Source of the DNA: Sipunculus nudus
Taxonomy: Eukaryota > Annelida > Sipuncula > Golfingiida > Sipunculidae
Assembly (NCBI GenBank): GCA_026874595.1
Contig: CM049308.1
Coordinates: 11,251,501-11,315,500, forward strand
Reading direction: 5' to 3'
DNA: 64,000 nt
The position numbers and the translations under genes were made by a program. The notes under the pieces are model-generated. The model saw nothing but the letters and a program-made list of their open reading frames with translations. It was not told the origin of the DNA and ran no database searches. Positions 52,301 through 62,022 of this stretch are shown here, one piece after another. The first letter of the stretch is position 1. Each line of letters begins with the position of its first letter.

Positions 52301-55300
52301 CGGAGATCATCATGATTCTTTGCATGGATATTGACCATTAAGTGTTTTTAGCTCAGCTGACTGTAAGTCATCTGAAGTATCCCTCAGAATAATGGACAAT
52401 TTGATACAAAAGCTCAAGTATCTAAACAACTATTGCAGTGATCACCATGATTCTTTGCATGGATATTGATCATGGAATGTGTCATCAGTTTCTGCAGTAT
52501 GGTGGCGCCACCTCTATTTTTTTTATTTTTACGAATTTTTTTCTCTATTTTTGAGACCTCATTAGATGCGGTCATCTGTTAACATGGCACAAATCGTAAC
52601 AACTGGACCTAGAATCTTCTCTCTTGACATGCTGAGAGGCCCATGAAAAGTTTCCTTAAAAACTGGAAATTAGGTCTCTGTTACCCATAACCTCTGAGCT
52701 ATGGGGCTCCGAAGTACCCCCCAGAATAATGGAAAATTTGATACAAAAGCTCAAGTATCTGAACAATTATTATATTGATCACCATGATTCTTTGCATGGA
52801 TATTGATCATGAAATGTTTCATCAGTTTCTGCATTCTGGTGGCGCCACCTGTATTTTTTCAATTTTTAGCTCAGCTGACTGAAAGTCATCTGAGCTGTAG
52901 GGATCACCTTTTGTCCGTCGTCCGTCAGGCCATCCAGGCGTCTGTCTGTTAACAGGGCACAAATCGTAACCGCTAGACCGGGAATCTTCTTACTTTAAAT
53001 CCTGGGAGGTCTATGGAAATTCTCCTTGTAAACCTGAAATTAGGTCACTGTGACCTATATTCTTCGAGCTATGGGGTTCTGAAGTACCCCCCAGAATAAT
53101 GCAAAATTTAATACAAAAGCTCAAGTATCTGAACAACTAATGCATTAATTACCATGATTCTTTGCATGGATATTGATCATGGAGTGTTTCATCAATTTTT
53201 GAGATTAGTGGCGCCATCTATATTTTTTTTATTTTTTATGATTTTTTTTCTCTACTTTTGTGATCTTTAAACATTTGGTCATCTGTAAACAGGGCACAAA
53301 TCATAATGACTGGACCTAGAATCTTCTGTCCTCACCTCCAGGGAAGCCCATAAAAGGTCTACATGGAAACCCGAAATAAGGTCCCTGTTACCCATATTCT
53401 GTGAGCTATGGGGCTCTGAAGTACCCCCCAGAATAAAGATTTGGTCATATATTAACAGGGCACAAATCATAATGACTGGACCTAGAGTCTTCTGTCCTCA
53501 CCTCCATGGAAGCCCATAAAAGGTCTACATGGAAACCCGAAATAAGGTCCCTGTTACCCATATCCTTCATGCTCTGGGGCTCCGAAGTACTCCCCAGAAT
53601 AAAGATTTGGTCATCTGTTAACAGAGCACAAATTATAATGACTTGACCTAGAATCTCCTATCTTGATATGCTGGGAGGCCCCTGAAAAGTCTCCTTGTGC
53701 ACCTGAAATTACAGCTCTGTTACCCATATCCTTCATCCTATGCGGCTTTGAAATACCCCCCAGAATAAACATTTGGATTTGTTAACAGGGCACAAATCAT
53801 AATAACTGGACCTAGAATTTTATTTTTTGACATGCTGGGAGACCCCTGAAAAGTCATCTTGTAAACCTTCAAAATAGGTGTCTGTTACCCATATCCTTCA
53901 TGCTACAGAGCTCCATAGTACCCCAATGAATATTGGATGATTTTATACAAAAGGTCAAGTTTGGAAAAAGTATTTCATTCAAATTTGACATTCAGATGAT
54001 AAAATTACTTTTGTCAATGTCTTCCTGGTCAGCTGAGCGTCATGACCCCTGGGTCACTTGTTTAATAATAATATTTTGTAAATTACAAATGCATATTTAA
54101 GCTATTTTGAAAATTATTTAAATATAGTTTATGTATTTCAAATTAAGTGTAAACATAATCAAAACAGTGCATATCAGTAACATTCAATGAAGAATTCATG
54201 CAATATTGCAAACTCCTCTACACAGAAGAACTCACTAATACAGACAAAATTGTCCAGTCCCTTGAGTGTCTGGCTTAGAGAAAATTCACTGTATCTACAA
54301 AGTGACGTAATATTGCTTGAGAAGTGTGAATGTTCATGATGTGAGAAATTTACATTCGCCAACTGAATAAGAGCTGAAAATATTTTTCTTTAAATTTGTT
54401 AAATTTCAGTATTTAAACAAAAGTTGAGATATCTTTAATTATTTGCATAATGATATTGTTTATACCCCCCCCTCTAAAAAATGACTTGTGTGTTTACCTT
54501 ATTTAAGCCTATTTGTAGCTTACTCATACTATAGTTATTCACCATGTAGAGTGACAAATATTTTATCATTTAATACTTCAATAACTTTTCAACTGCAAAA
54601 ATGAGTGTATACAGAATGCTTTGTGAATTTTAACACAAGATTGTTGGTTTAGTGTATCGATATGTACCCATGGCACACCACACAAAACAACTCATTGATT
54701 CTCAGAAAACATGTCTGAGATCACCTCCTTTTCGAGCATAGCACACTCTACTCCATATAAAGAGTACCACATGTTATATATGTGTTGTATGCCACATATC
54801 ATTAAGATTTTATAGTTCTATACATTTTGACTGTTAGGAGGGGCTGTGGTGTAAAGGTTAAGTTGCCGGGCTCATGATTACGAGGTCTTGAATTCAAATC
54901 CCTGTCAGACCCCAACTGTGCCAAGACCCTTGGGCAAGGTCCAAACCACAAATGTGCCTCGGTCCACCCAGCAGTAGAAATGGGTACCAGTAATACTGGG
55001 AAGGTAACCTGCGCTGGACTAGCGTCCGATCCAAGGGTAGTTTAACTTCTAAGTCGCTTCAGGCTACAGAAATAGGGACAAGCTCTGGCCTGATGAGCTA
55101 AAAGCTTGGGTGTAAAAGCCCAACTATATTTACCTTTTTTACCTATATGCCACATAAGGACTTCTGGTTAGAAGCAACATGACTAAAAAACACACGTACA
55201 TGCACATACCATATCAGTAGCATACCAAACGTTCTTACTTTCGTGTGGAGCTGAAGCATAAACCCCAAGATGTTGAAGGCCACTGTCCAAAGCAACCACT

Positions 55301-55430
55301 TTTTTACACTGAAGTTCGCTGAAGACACAATAAACTCCTGACAGAGGGCCCCTCTGTGCTTCTTAACCTCCAGATATATTGGAGGACCTTCCTGAGAGGG
55401 CAGTCTCTGGACCTGAGTGGAGTCATCCAT
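43256..55430 (-). CDS. PIGH: PIGH, GPI N-acetylglucosaminyltransferase subunit H (5 coding exons, 202 aa)
   Basis: PIG-H is a subunit of the ER complex (with PIG-A and others) that transfers GlcNAc from UDP-GlcNAc to phosphatidylinositol, the first step of GPI-anchor synthesis (family knowledge). Exons: 55239-55430, 47137-47215, 45896-46023, 45001-45084 and 43256-43381. All introns are GT-AG and phases match (0, 1, 0, 0). The 202 residues compare with 188 in human. Two hydrophobic segments lie at ~45-61 (WLLWTVAFNILGFMLQL) and ~68-82 (IMSMLLCVVVILLLL), fitting the family's membrane hairpin. The conserved core follows: ESLLVIASLGVQL (91-103), NVKDVVINEGITM (121-133) and HRVIYYLTLLL, against human VKDIVINEAIYM and KVIYYLCILL. 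The ATG at 55430 is the first in frame. The gene converges on ZFYVE1, and its first intron is 8 kb of repeats. Confidence 0.93.
43870..44725. repeat. Dispersed repeat with tandem TGACCTTGAAGATGAAGGTC units (PIGH intron 4)
   Basis: Second, longer copy of the element at 41861-42330. GAAGATGAAGGTCAAGGTCA occurs near 44150-44170 and 44292-44313, a variant with GATCCAGGTCAAGGTCACC near 44450-44472. Ends in CCCCCCATTCGGGGGG at 44703-44718, a small perfect hairpin. Confidence 0.7.
45001..45084 (-). CDS. PIGH: PIGH coding exon 4
   Basis: 84 bp (28 codons, phase 0 at both ends), TTGTTTACAG| to TTCACG|GTAAGT. It encodes HRVIYYLTLLLQEDQ and TVTKLIPLFT; human has QKVIYYLCILLKD and VVPVFQ. Confidence 0.9.
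45896..46023 (-). CDS. PIGH: PIGH coding exon 3 (conserved core)
   Basis: 128 bp, CATTCTAG| to ACAATG|GTATGT, phase 1 in and 0 out. It encodes ESLLVIASLGVQLTTTF, FYDMHNVKDVVINEGITM, the best-conserved part of the family. Intron 3 (45085-45895) shows nothing else. Confidence 0.93.
46575..47044. mobile_element. Penelope-like fragment enclosed in a ~100-bp inverted repeat (PIGH intron 2)
   Basis: Left arm 46575-46673 and right arm 46951-47044 are imperfect reverse complements (ACAGCCACT(T/A)TCAACTTAC and TGTAGTGACTCAATA are shared). Between them the plus strand keeps an open frame (46713-46970) with HKSALADH, ENHTIDWWDN, WIHKVINIRKE and LSHLYNSLL. That order resembles the segment after the reverse transcriptase in Penelope-like elements with a GIY-YIG region, from memory. 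The fragment is far too short to be active. The right arm lies ~90 bp from PIGH exon 2. Confidence 0.55.
47137..47215 (-). CDS. PIGH: PIGH coding exon 2 (second hydrophobic segment)
   Basis: 79 bp, TATTTTTCAG| to CACAAAG|GTAGGT, phase 0 in and 1 out. It encodes DPRIMSMLLCVVVILLLL and KINLKVHK. Human has SMILSAAIFITLLGLLGYLH, FVKIDQ. Confidence 0.88.
47825..48720. repeat. ~278-bp tandem repeat, ~3 copies, with GGTGGCGCCACC (PIGH intron 1)
   Basis: ATGGATG(T)CTTGCAGCGTGAA-type starts recur at ~47838, 48116 and 48393. Each continues to the palindrome (GGTGGTGCCACC in unit 1; GGTGGCGCCACC at 48146-48157 and 48424-48435), AAGAAAGCTATCCA, GTCAAACCACTG and ACGGACGCTGTG-type phrases. Confidence 0.85.
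49881..54062 (+). repeat. 4.2 kb composite tandem array / element of the AGCTCAGCTGA family (PIGH intron 1)
   Basis: Begins TTTTTAGCTCAGCTGACTG with hairpin partner AAAGTCATCTGAGCT and a (GTCT)n/GTCCGTC stretch (49934-49997). Ends GTCAGCTGAGCGTCATGACC then CCTGGGTCACTTG. Inside are ~337-bp units whose start (GGCACAAATCGTAA) recurs at about 50006, 50344, 50682, 51018 and 51359, then more irregularly to 53790. Most units hold GAGCTATGGGGC, AAGTACCCCCC and the palindrome (exact copies at 50258, 50595, 51612, 52029, 52501 and 52838). Hairpin-like starts recur at ~51878, 52350 and 52863. No coding potential. Confidence 0.85.
51657..52600. repeat. Recent 472-bp tandem duplication inside the array
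   Basis: 51657-52128 and 52129-52600 are nearly identical over their full length (few substitutions), each containing an embedded TTTTTAGCTCAGCTGACTG and one GGTGGCGCCACC (52029 and 52501, exactly 472 bp apart). Confidence 0.9.
54788..55156 (+). mobile_element. tRNA-derived SINE with 11-bp target-site duplication (PIGH intron 1)
   Basis: TATGCCACATA flanks it at 54788-54798 and 55146-55156. The tRNA-like part is ~54840-54915: A box in TGGTGTAAAGG, anticodon-loop-like CTCATGA, B box in GAATTCAAATCCC. It is followed by a body with CTTGGGCAAGG and GCTGGACTAGCGTCCGATCC, typical of animal SINE bodies. The ~40 bp between the left duplication and the tRNA part are unexplained, so the true 5' end may be near 54840. 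It ends ~80 bp from PIGH exon 1. Confidence 0.65.
55239..55430 (-). CDS. PIGH: PIGH coding exon 1
   Basis: 64 codons from ATG (55430-55428) to CACGAAA|GTAAGA, phase 0. It encodes MDDSTQVQRLPSQEG, CQEFIVSSANFSVKK and the first hydrophobic segment. Human has CREFCLSCPRLSLRSL at the same place. A CTGTACAG acceptor-like site lies just upstream, so the exon may begin ~9 bp before the ATG. Confidence 0.88.
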
Positions 55431-56262
55431 CCTGGAACTGTACAGATTTAAAGATGGTGAGATATGTACTCTCAAACAGGATTCAGAATGTACAGTAAAT
55501 ATCCTTTATAAAAAGAGTACAAGTCCTATATAAAATCTTGACATAGAATGTACCATAAAGCTAAGATTTCTCATGTGTGGAATACGGCATGCAAATAAAA
55601 TTGGTAATGACTAAATCAAGTGAGAATCCTATGCCTGGATTCATCATGTGGAATGCATAAAGGGCAAAACATTTCGCTACATGTAGTGATTTACTGGTTC
55701 CGCATGGTATCCAGGAGCAGCACATGGAAAACGTGCTTGCTTCTGTGCTGGTACATATGAAATCTCTCAATATGCATTCTGCATGCCACACTCTGTACAT
55801 AAGAATTCTCAGCTTCCATTGGCTGCTGGTAGTCATTTATTTGTAATATATTGAATTGCTGTTTTTATTCCCATTATAAAAAAATTAAAAACAAATTTAC
55901 AGTAGAATAATGAGGCAAAATCTAGTCTGCAACAGATTTTTTAGCTTACAAACCAAAGTTCAAATCCTGCATTGGGCCTGCAAGAGTCCCAAATGTCCTC
56001 AAATATTAAACTAGAAATATAATATTTGAATTGATCTACAGATTCACACCGATGTTGTATCACTGTGATAGACTACATGTCGTACATGACTAAGTCAATA
56101 TGACTATGCTTTTTTTCTGGGGCTCTAAACTGATGTCCCAATCTCCACACAAAAAATAATTTATTTAGTTGATAATTTCCATTAGATAATGCAAATAACA
56201 CAGCAGATTAGTATCCTGTCAGAACTATCAAAATAAACTGAGACAGCGCTTACAGTACCTAC

Positions 56263-56327
56263 CTCTACCGTCATGTGAAAATCTTGAAACTCCGAAGATC
56301 TGATGAACAAAATCTCGTGGGCCCCTC
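56263..56327 (-). other. Candidate PIGH 5' UTR exon
   Basis: 65 bp between a good acceptor (TTTATCTTTCAG|GAGGGGCC) and donor (GTAGAG|GTAGGT) on the minus strand, ~0.8 kb upstream of the coding start. If spliced to the CTGTACAG|TTCCAGGATGG site, its ATG opens an eight-codon uORF whose TGA overlaps the PIGH start region. Support comes only from splice signals. Confidence 0.35.
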
Positions 56328-56329
56328 CT

Positions 56330-57596
56330 GAAAGATAAAACTTCATGTTTATAGATTGCGTTCATATTATTTAAAGTTTAATGTATATATATATATATAT
56401 ATATATTTTGATGTTCATATCAATAATGATAACTTACAAGTATAAGCCTAATCAGTGAATCAAAGTGATGAGCATGACGTTCTACTGATCAGAGAGCGGT
56501 CATAAACTGCAGGTTCACCTACTCTGATATTCTGGATTTGGTGAGATCTGGAATATAGGCTTAGCTACCACTCTATGACCCTGTTCAAACTTTGGTGTAA
56601 GCTGACTGTTTCAGCAAGGTGTTACATCATCAGTACTAACATGCACCTCGCAGGCTGAAATCATCACATGTATAACCAGCGGTCCAGCCACTTGTGACAG
56701 GCACCCAACACGCAGGGTCAGAAGAACACATGCACTTGGTCCACTAGATAAATGAACGCAGAGGCCTGGTTCTAGCCCAACACCCTGCTGGCACAGTGCC
56801 CTGTGCACATGGATTACCTGGCTTGTGAGCTGTCAGTCAAAACAGTTCGCCGAAACACTGGTGTTTTCGGTACAACTGATAAATTATCATTTGTCATGAA
56901 TGCATCTATGTGGCTGTGACAACCCAACTGGGCCAACTCAGTAGGCAATGGTAAGCCTACTTGAGTCAAGATACAAGCAATATTGAGGAATGCATCACAG
57001 TGGTCTTCCATCATTTTGCAATCATATAAGGGAAAACAGCCCATAATCTTAACTTTAGGCTATGACTGATGAATTGACACAAAAGAATACATGTAAACTC
57101 ACAACCCAAACTGAAACTCTGTCTCTATGGTAACAAGTCATTTCCTGTGTAACATACAAGCTGGCTGCACAAAGGAAACCGGAAAATTTGGAAGGATTGC
57201 TATTTGGTAGTAATTTCCTCTTTAAAAGTCTTCTTATGATGAAAACTTTTAATTTTATTCTTTTTTTTATGTTTTTATTTTAAACTGAAATAAGAATAAT
57301 TGCACATTTGGGTTCTAACTTGGCCCATTTCATTTGGATCACCTGTCACCTGTTTGGGTTCGTTGGTCTGTTGGGGTAATTAGTCAGACCCTCGTCAAGC
57401 TGTATGTGAGTGATTCAATAGTCCCTCCTAAGTTTTAATGTCATCATAATACTTTATAGGTCGATGAAGCATGAACGCAGACAGAGCAAATTTCAACCTA
57501 TTATTTAATAAGAGTTCAAACATTCTAGAATTGTATCTAATGATATTGCTTAGTGGATGGATCTTTGAATGTCACACAAACCTGGTGAACAGCTGG
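56330..57596. other. PIGH upstream region, no gene seen
   Basis: It contains a short (AT)n tract (56383-56405) and minus-strand open frames at 56611-56808 and 56814-57044 that I do not recognise and regard as chance. Confidence 0.45.
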
Positions 57597-58063
57597 TGAA
57601 GGGCCGGGTATATCTAAAACCCAGAGATCTCCGGCCGGAGATCAAAATAAACCCGGAGATCGCGATATCTTAATTAATAAGGCAGCAATAAGTATTAAAC
57701 GTTCCCCTTGACATTTCTAAATGACATCCGCATCGAATATGATACTTAATTTGCAAGTGCACAAAGTATTCATTCAGTTATCCACGGAAACCTCACCCGG
57801 AGACGACCCGGAGATCGTCAGGAGACCGCCATCTTGCCCGGACGATCTCCGGGTCGTCTCCGGGTGAGGTTTCCGTGGATAACTGAATAAATACTTTGTG
57901 CACTTGCAAATTAAGTATCATATTCGATGCGGATGTCATTTAGAAATGTCAAGGGGAACGTTTAATACTTATTGCTGCCTTATTAATTAAGATATCGCGA
58001 TCTCCGGGTTTATTTTGATCTCCGGCCGGAGATCTCCGGGTTTTAGATACACCCTGAAGGGCC
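57597..58063. mobile_element. 449-bp near-perfect hairpin (foldback) DNA element with 9-bp target-site duplication
   Basis: The element is 57606-58054. The left arm 57606-57819 and right arm 57841-58054 are both 214 nt and reverse complements with about three mismatches; the loop is 21 nt (57820-57840). It begins GGGTATATCTAAAACCC and ends GGGTTTTAGATACACCC. TGAAGGGCC flanks it exactly at 57597-57605 and 58055-58063. The arms are GC-richer than their surroundings (CCGGCCGGAGATC, GGAGACGACCCGGAGATCG). A 9-bp duplication suggests a Mutator-like transposase moved it. No coding capacity. Confidence 0.93.
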
Positions 58064-58479
58064 GACTCCCAACGGTGATGGACAATGCTGTTTGCTAGGT
58101 GGGTCAGTGTCCAATATACCCCTGTAAAAGCTTAATCTACTGAATTCGGCTTTTTCAGGCTGTTAGATATGTTAGGTATACCCAACAGCAGCTTCATTTA
58201 ACCTTGTAATTATGCAGGTATAGTTTTTTATCAACAGTAATCATGCTTTACAAACCGTGCCCGCTTACCGGTACCCAGGACAAAATTCTAACACACCCAG
58301 GAATTAAAGGACATAATGTTACACCTGCAAACTATGGCGCAGACTAAAATTTGGATATCAAAAGTCGGATTATGGATGCCAGCTCGGATGACATGATAGC
58401 CCTGCCTGGGCTTTAGTATTTGCGTTTACTAATAAAATGCTTAAAATAAAACGTGATTCAATGTACCAATAGACTTAAC

Positions 58480-59420
58480 TCAGTGCCAGCTCTTATCACT
58501 AAAGCCCTGTAAAGTCCGTATGGCAAATCCCTGATATTTGCATATTAAGGCGTCACAAGGTTTTTTGAGGACCTGACGATTCCCCCGTATTTGCATATCA
58601 GGCCGTCACGCCTCATGTGAGTGGCATCGTTGCTATGAGATAGCGAACAGCGATCCCGAAGCTGGACCCGCTTGGTAATATTCGCCCTGAAATCATGTAT
58701 TCAGGTAGTCTACACATGGACCTCGTGTCCTATGATATATCTCTGCTGTACGAATATTACCGTCCATGAGCCAAATGTAAGTGAATACTGTAGACATTAT
58801 CGCAACAATTTTGTACCGACAGGTCCAGTAAAATTCCTTCTGCCGAGATGACAAGAGCAGCTGGCAGCATTTTTCTGACCTGTGTATTAATTGTCGAATT
58901 GCGACTCGCGAAGCGTGATCGTTTCAGTCAGCCAGTACATTTTGACTGCGCTCGTCGCATGTGCACCTGAATATCTCGCGCTTATTAGCTGAGCCAGTTT
59001 TTTAGGCCTAGATTATGTTTAAACAGGCCCACTTCAAGAGTGGTGGTCAGATAAACGTTAACACTGAGGCTGAGGGTTAAAGTGTTTTAAAGTCTCGCCG
59101 AACTAAACAGAAGCAACGGCCTAAAACTATTAAGACAAATTAAGTGGGAATATTAGTAGCGAATTGGAAGCCCGGAATAGGCGATGACTGAATGAACAAT
59201 GTTGGTTTTGACCGCTGCTGACGTCACTGGAAAAGACCTTAGTTCAACGAGGCGGTGATGTGTGGCGCTGACCGTCCGGGAACCGGCCAAGATTACCAGT
59301 CCATGAAATCAGAGGGTCAGATAGCAAAATAGTTATATGAGTTGCCGCAAGAGTGCGGTACGGTGGTACCGATACTAAGTGCGATACAACGCGGGGACGT
59401 TTGATTTCTCTGTCAGAAGC
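58480..59420. promoter_or_regulatory. CpG-richer candidate promoter region with duplicated octamer motifs and a CRE
   Basis: This ~0.9 kb holds far more CpG than its surroundings. TATTTGCATAT (contains the octamer ATTTGCAT) occurs at 58535-58545 and 58588-58598, each followed 6 nt later by GTCAC, 53 bp apart. A perfect CRE palindrome TGACGTCA is at 59219-59226. It could be the PIGH promoter with a long 5' UTR intron, or belong to a gene off the right edge; no transcript evidence is available. Confidence 0.4.
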
Positions 59421-61600
59421 AACAATTTAGTCATAACTATTTCATAGACTGGGCCAGTCTAATGACATGTATATACTGTACAAAAACAAACATGAGAATT
59501 ACAATTTATATGTATGAACATACACACGTGTATAAAATTTATTTTCAATCGAAATAAAATTAAGACGTCTACATGCAATCATTATCTGTGAGCTTCTTGA
59601 GACCTTTAATAAATATATTTAAAAAACAGATAATTATATTTTTGATTGTTTCAGTGATGAATCAACACCATCCGAGTCCGAGTGTAAGTCCAAGTCCAAT
59701 ACAAATATCCTTATATTTCAATTAAAAATGGAAAATTCAGATTATCATGCATACAGTTTAAACATGTTTTACTATAATGAGAGTTCCCGATGCTGATCAA
59801 ACCTTGGTATATTTACTGATATTATTTTGATAAATTCTGTAAGTAGTTCGCACATGTACATAAGTTTTTATAATTAGTGATAGATTTTTTTCTAATGGAC
59901 TTCAGGTAGACTTTGGATATATCCAAAATCGGGGGAGGGGGGGCGCAAGTCTCCCCGTCCCCTGTCCTTGAATAAAGTTGAATAAATTCTGGGATCATGT
60001 AACTCGTACGGCCTGGGTCATTAATGAAATATATTTATTGAACACATGGGAATCAGAGATGGGGCTGAAGTGCTTCCATGGCATGGTACGTGTGAACCCT
60101 TGACATGGTTTGCACCCTATATATAAGGCAGGGTGCAAACCATGCCATAGGCTAATTTATTAGGGGAGAGGGCCATCCCGCAGATGTATGATTGACTACT
60201 TATCAACACCAGGCTGGGACAATACTTCGGTAATATTTGTACAAGGATAGTACGGGGCACTTCACAATTTAGCAAATGCTGTTAAGTAAATCTTTGGCAT
60301 CCTATCAATCTCAATCTTACAAAGTGTTTTTAATAATTGCTATTTTGGCATTGTCTCTGATAAGTTGAAAATTCATAATGCATAAATACATTTGCATAAA
60401 TAAGAATTACTTTATAAAAGCTTTGGATAGATTAATTATTTTAATAATATTCTATGTATGGCCATGTATAATTATTTGACATATATAAAATTTCATAAAT
60501 AATGGCAATACAATTACATCACGTAAGCATCAGTCATACAAGGACATAAACTTTTTATCTGAAGGGGATTTTAAATGTTTTTATATCAAATTTGGTCTGC
60601 CCAAAGAACACTACTGAGATATTACTTTTGAAAGTTAGTATATTTATTAAAAAGATTGATGTGCTGAAAATCATTAAATGAGGCGGGATCATCTCAGATG
60701 GACGCTCTATATATACTGGATGAAACTGACTATCAGCTATTAAGTAGAAAACATTCTTCAATTATTCTGAAGTTTTTTATGTGCATGGGAACAGAAACCT
60801 GTATGGAAACCAACAGCAAATCAATGAAGTGTAGAATACCTGGTTGATTGGCATATCTTGTGATCAACAGGTTATATGGAGATTGTCTGGTACAAGTGCA
60901 TGGGAGTGATATATGATTATATATGTAATATGACTAGAGAACAAATTCAATTAATTTTTTTTTACAATTCAAATTGATAATTATATTATATTGTATGAAA
61001 CAAGTGCAATACTTCCAGATCACATAAGACATCGGTAATAAAAAAAAGTTTAATTAAATTTGCTATTGGAAGATTTTTTAATGATTTTATGATTTTATAT
61101 GTGGTCTCAATAGAGCAGATCATATCTGTAAAATAGTTTTGAAAGGTTATTTTGAAAGATCATTAAATAAAACAGAATAAGGAGCTGGAAAAGTATTTTT
61201 TAAATTAAATTAAAAGATCTATTAATTATGTTTCATATTTTGTATTTCAGTTAATGACAAGTTTACATGATCCTTAAATAAAGGGTTAAAAATATAACCT
61301 AAATAAATAATTTCAACGGAGGTTTGCACATCCAGTTTTGTTGCCGCTATTATAAAGTATCACTTTAAAGAATTCCCACTTGATTATTTATTTATCTATT
61401 TTTTACAAAAAGGTGTAAAAAAACCTGTTTTATACATGATTTTAATTAACGTTAATTGCCGTAAAAGGGTTTAAATTGCCAACACTCTTTTATTCGAAAT
61501 ATAGATAGGTCGTTGAGTAGCGAAATATCAACTTTAATACACATGAAAACATTTTATCTAAACTGCACTGAAATTACAGAATTTTGTTCTGCTTGTCCGC
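59421..61600. other. Intergenic, AT-rich; one isolated perfect hairpin
   Basis: No gene seen. At 60104-60144 CATGGTTTGCACCCT and its exact reverse complement flank an 11-nt loop containing ATATATAA. A poly-G-rich run is at ~59931-59944. Confidence 0.5.
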
Positions 61601-61816
61601 TTTAAGTATGTAGTGTTGCATCAAGGATTGACGTCCAGTGTGGCATACGGCATCCGTCATCTGACCCCGACATCAACGTTTTAGTCTGTCCTTACACCCT
61701 TTACTTCACAGCTCGCGCTTCATGTTTCAGTTACAAACCTTCGTTTACACATTCCCATAATTAGGCTGCATGTTTATAGTATTATCTCATATCAGGTTTA
61801 GAAATATTTAAAATTT

Positions 61817-62022
61817 ACACACGAAACTTTCTTTGGTGGCCGGTGGGACGACGCGATGGTATTGGAAATATTTCGCAGCTTGTATATTTTGCGGATGCTG
61901 GCGGGATGAATGGCTGGATCAGATGAAGGGTAAAGACCAAAGGCCGTGAGTTGTCTGACGATTGTCTCCTCCAGGACCAAGATGAACGTCAGGTATAATG
62001 ATAATATTGAGAAGTTGACATC
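61817..62022 (-). CDS. Candidate coding exon of unknown identity
   Basis: On the minus strand a frame opens after a plausible acceptor (TATTCTGGTGCAG|GG) and stays open to a possible donor (TCGTGT|GTAAAT). It encodes a hydrophobic stretch (FSILSLYLTFILVL), then ETIVRQLTAFGLYPSSDPAI and IRKIYKLRNISNTIASSH. Local sequence is richer in CpG than its surroundings. The hydrophobic leader followed by a polar segment could be the start of a secreted protein, but I cannot assign a family and it may be chance. Confidence 0.22.

Noticed and set aside
49881-54062. A CRISPR-like or structured RNA array
   Set aside because: Units are ~337 bp, diverged and without regular spacer structure, in animal DNA; dispersed copies elsewhere show it is a repeat family.
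54840-54915. A functional tRNA gene
   Set aside because: The acceptor stem pairs poorly, and the region continues into a SINE body flanked by an 11-bp target duplication.
55561-57044. Minus-strand frames of 65-91 residues upstream of PIGH
   Set aside because: No recognisable domain, no consistent splice structure with PIGH, and they do not precede its first ATG in frame.
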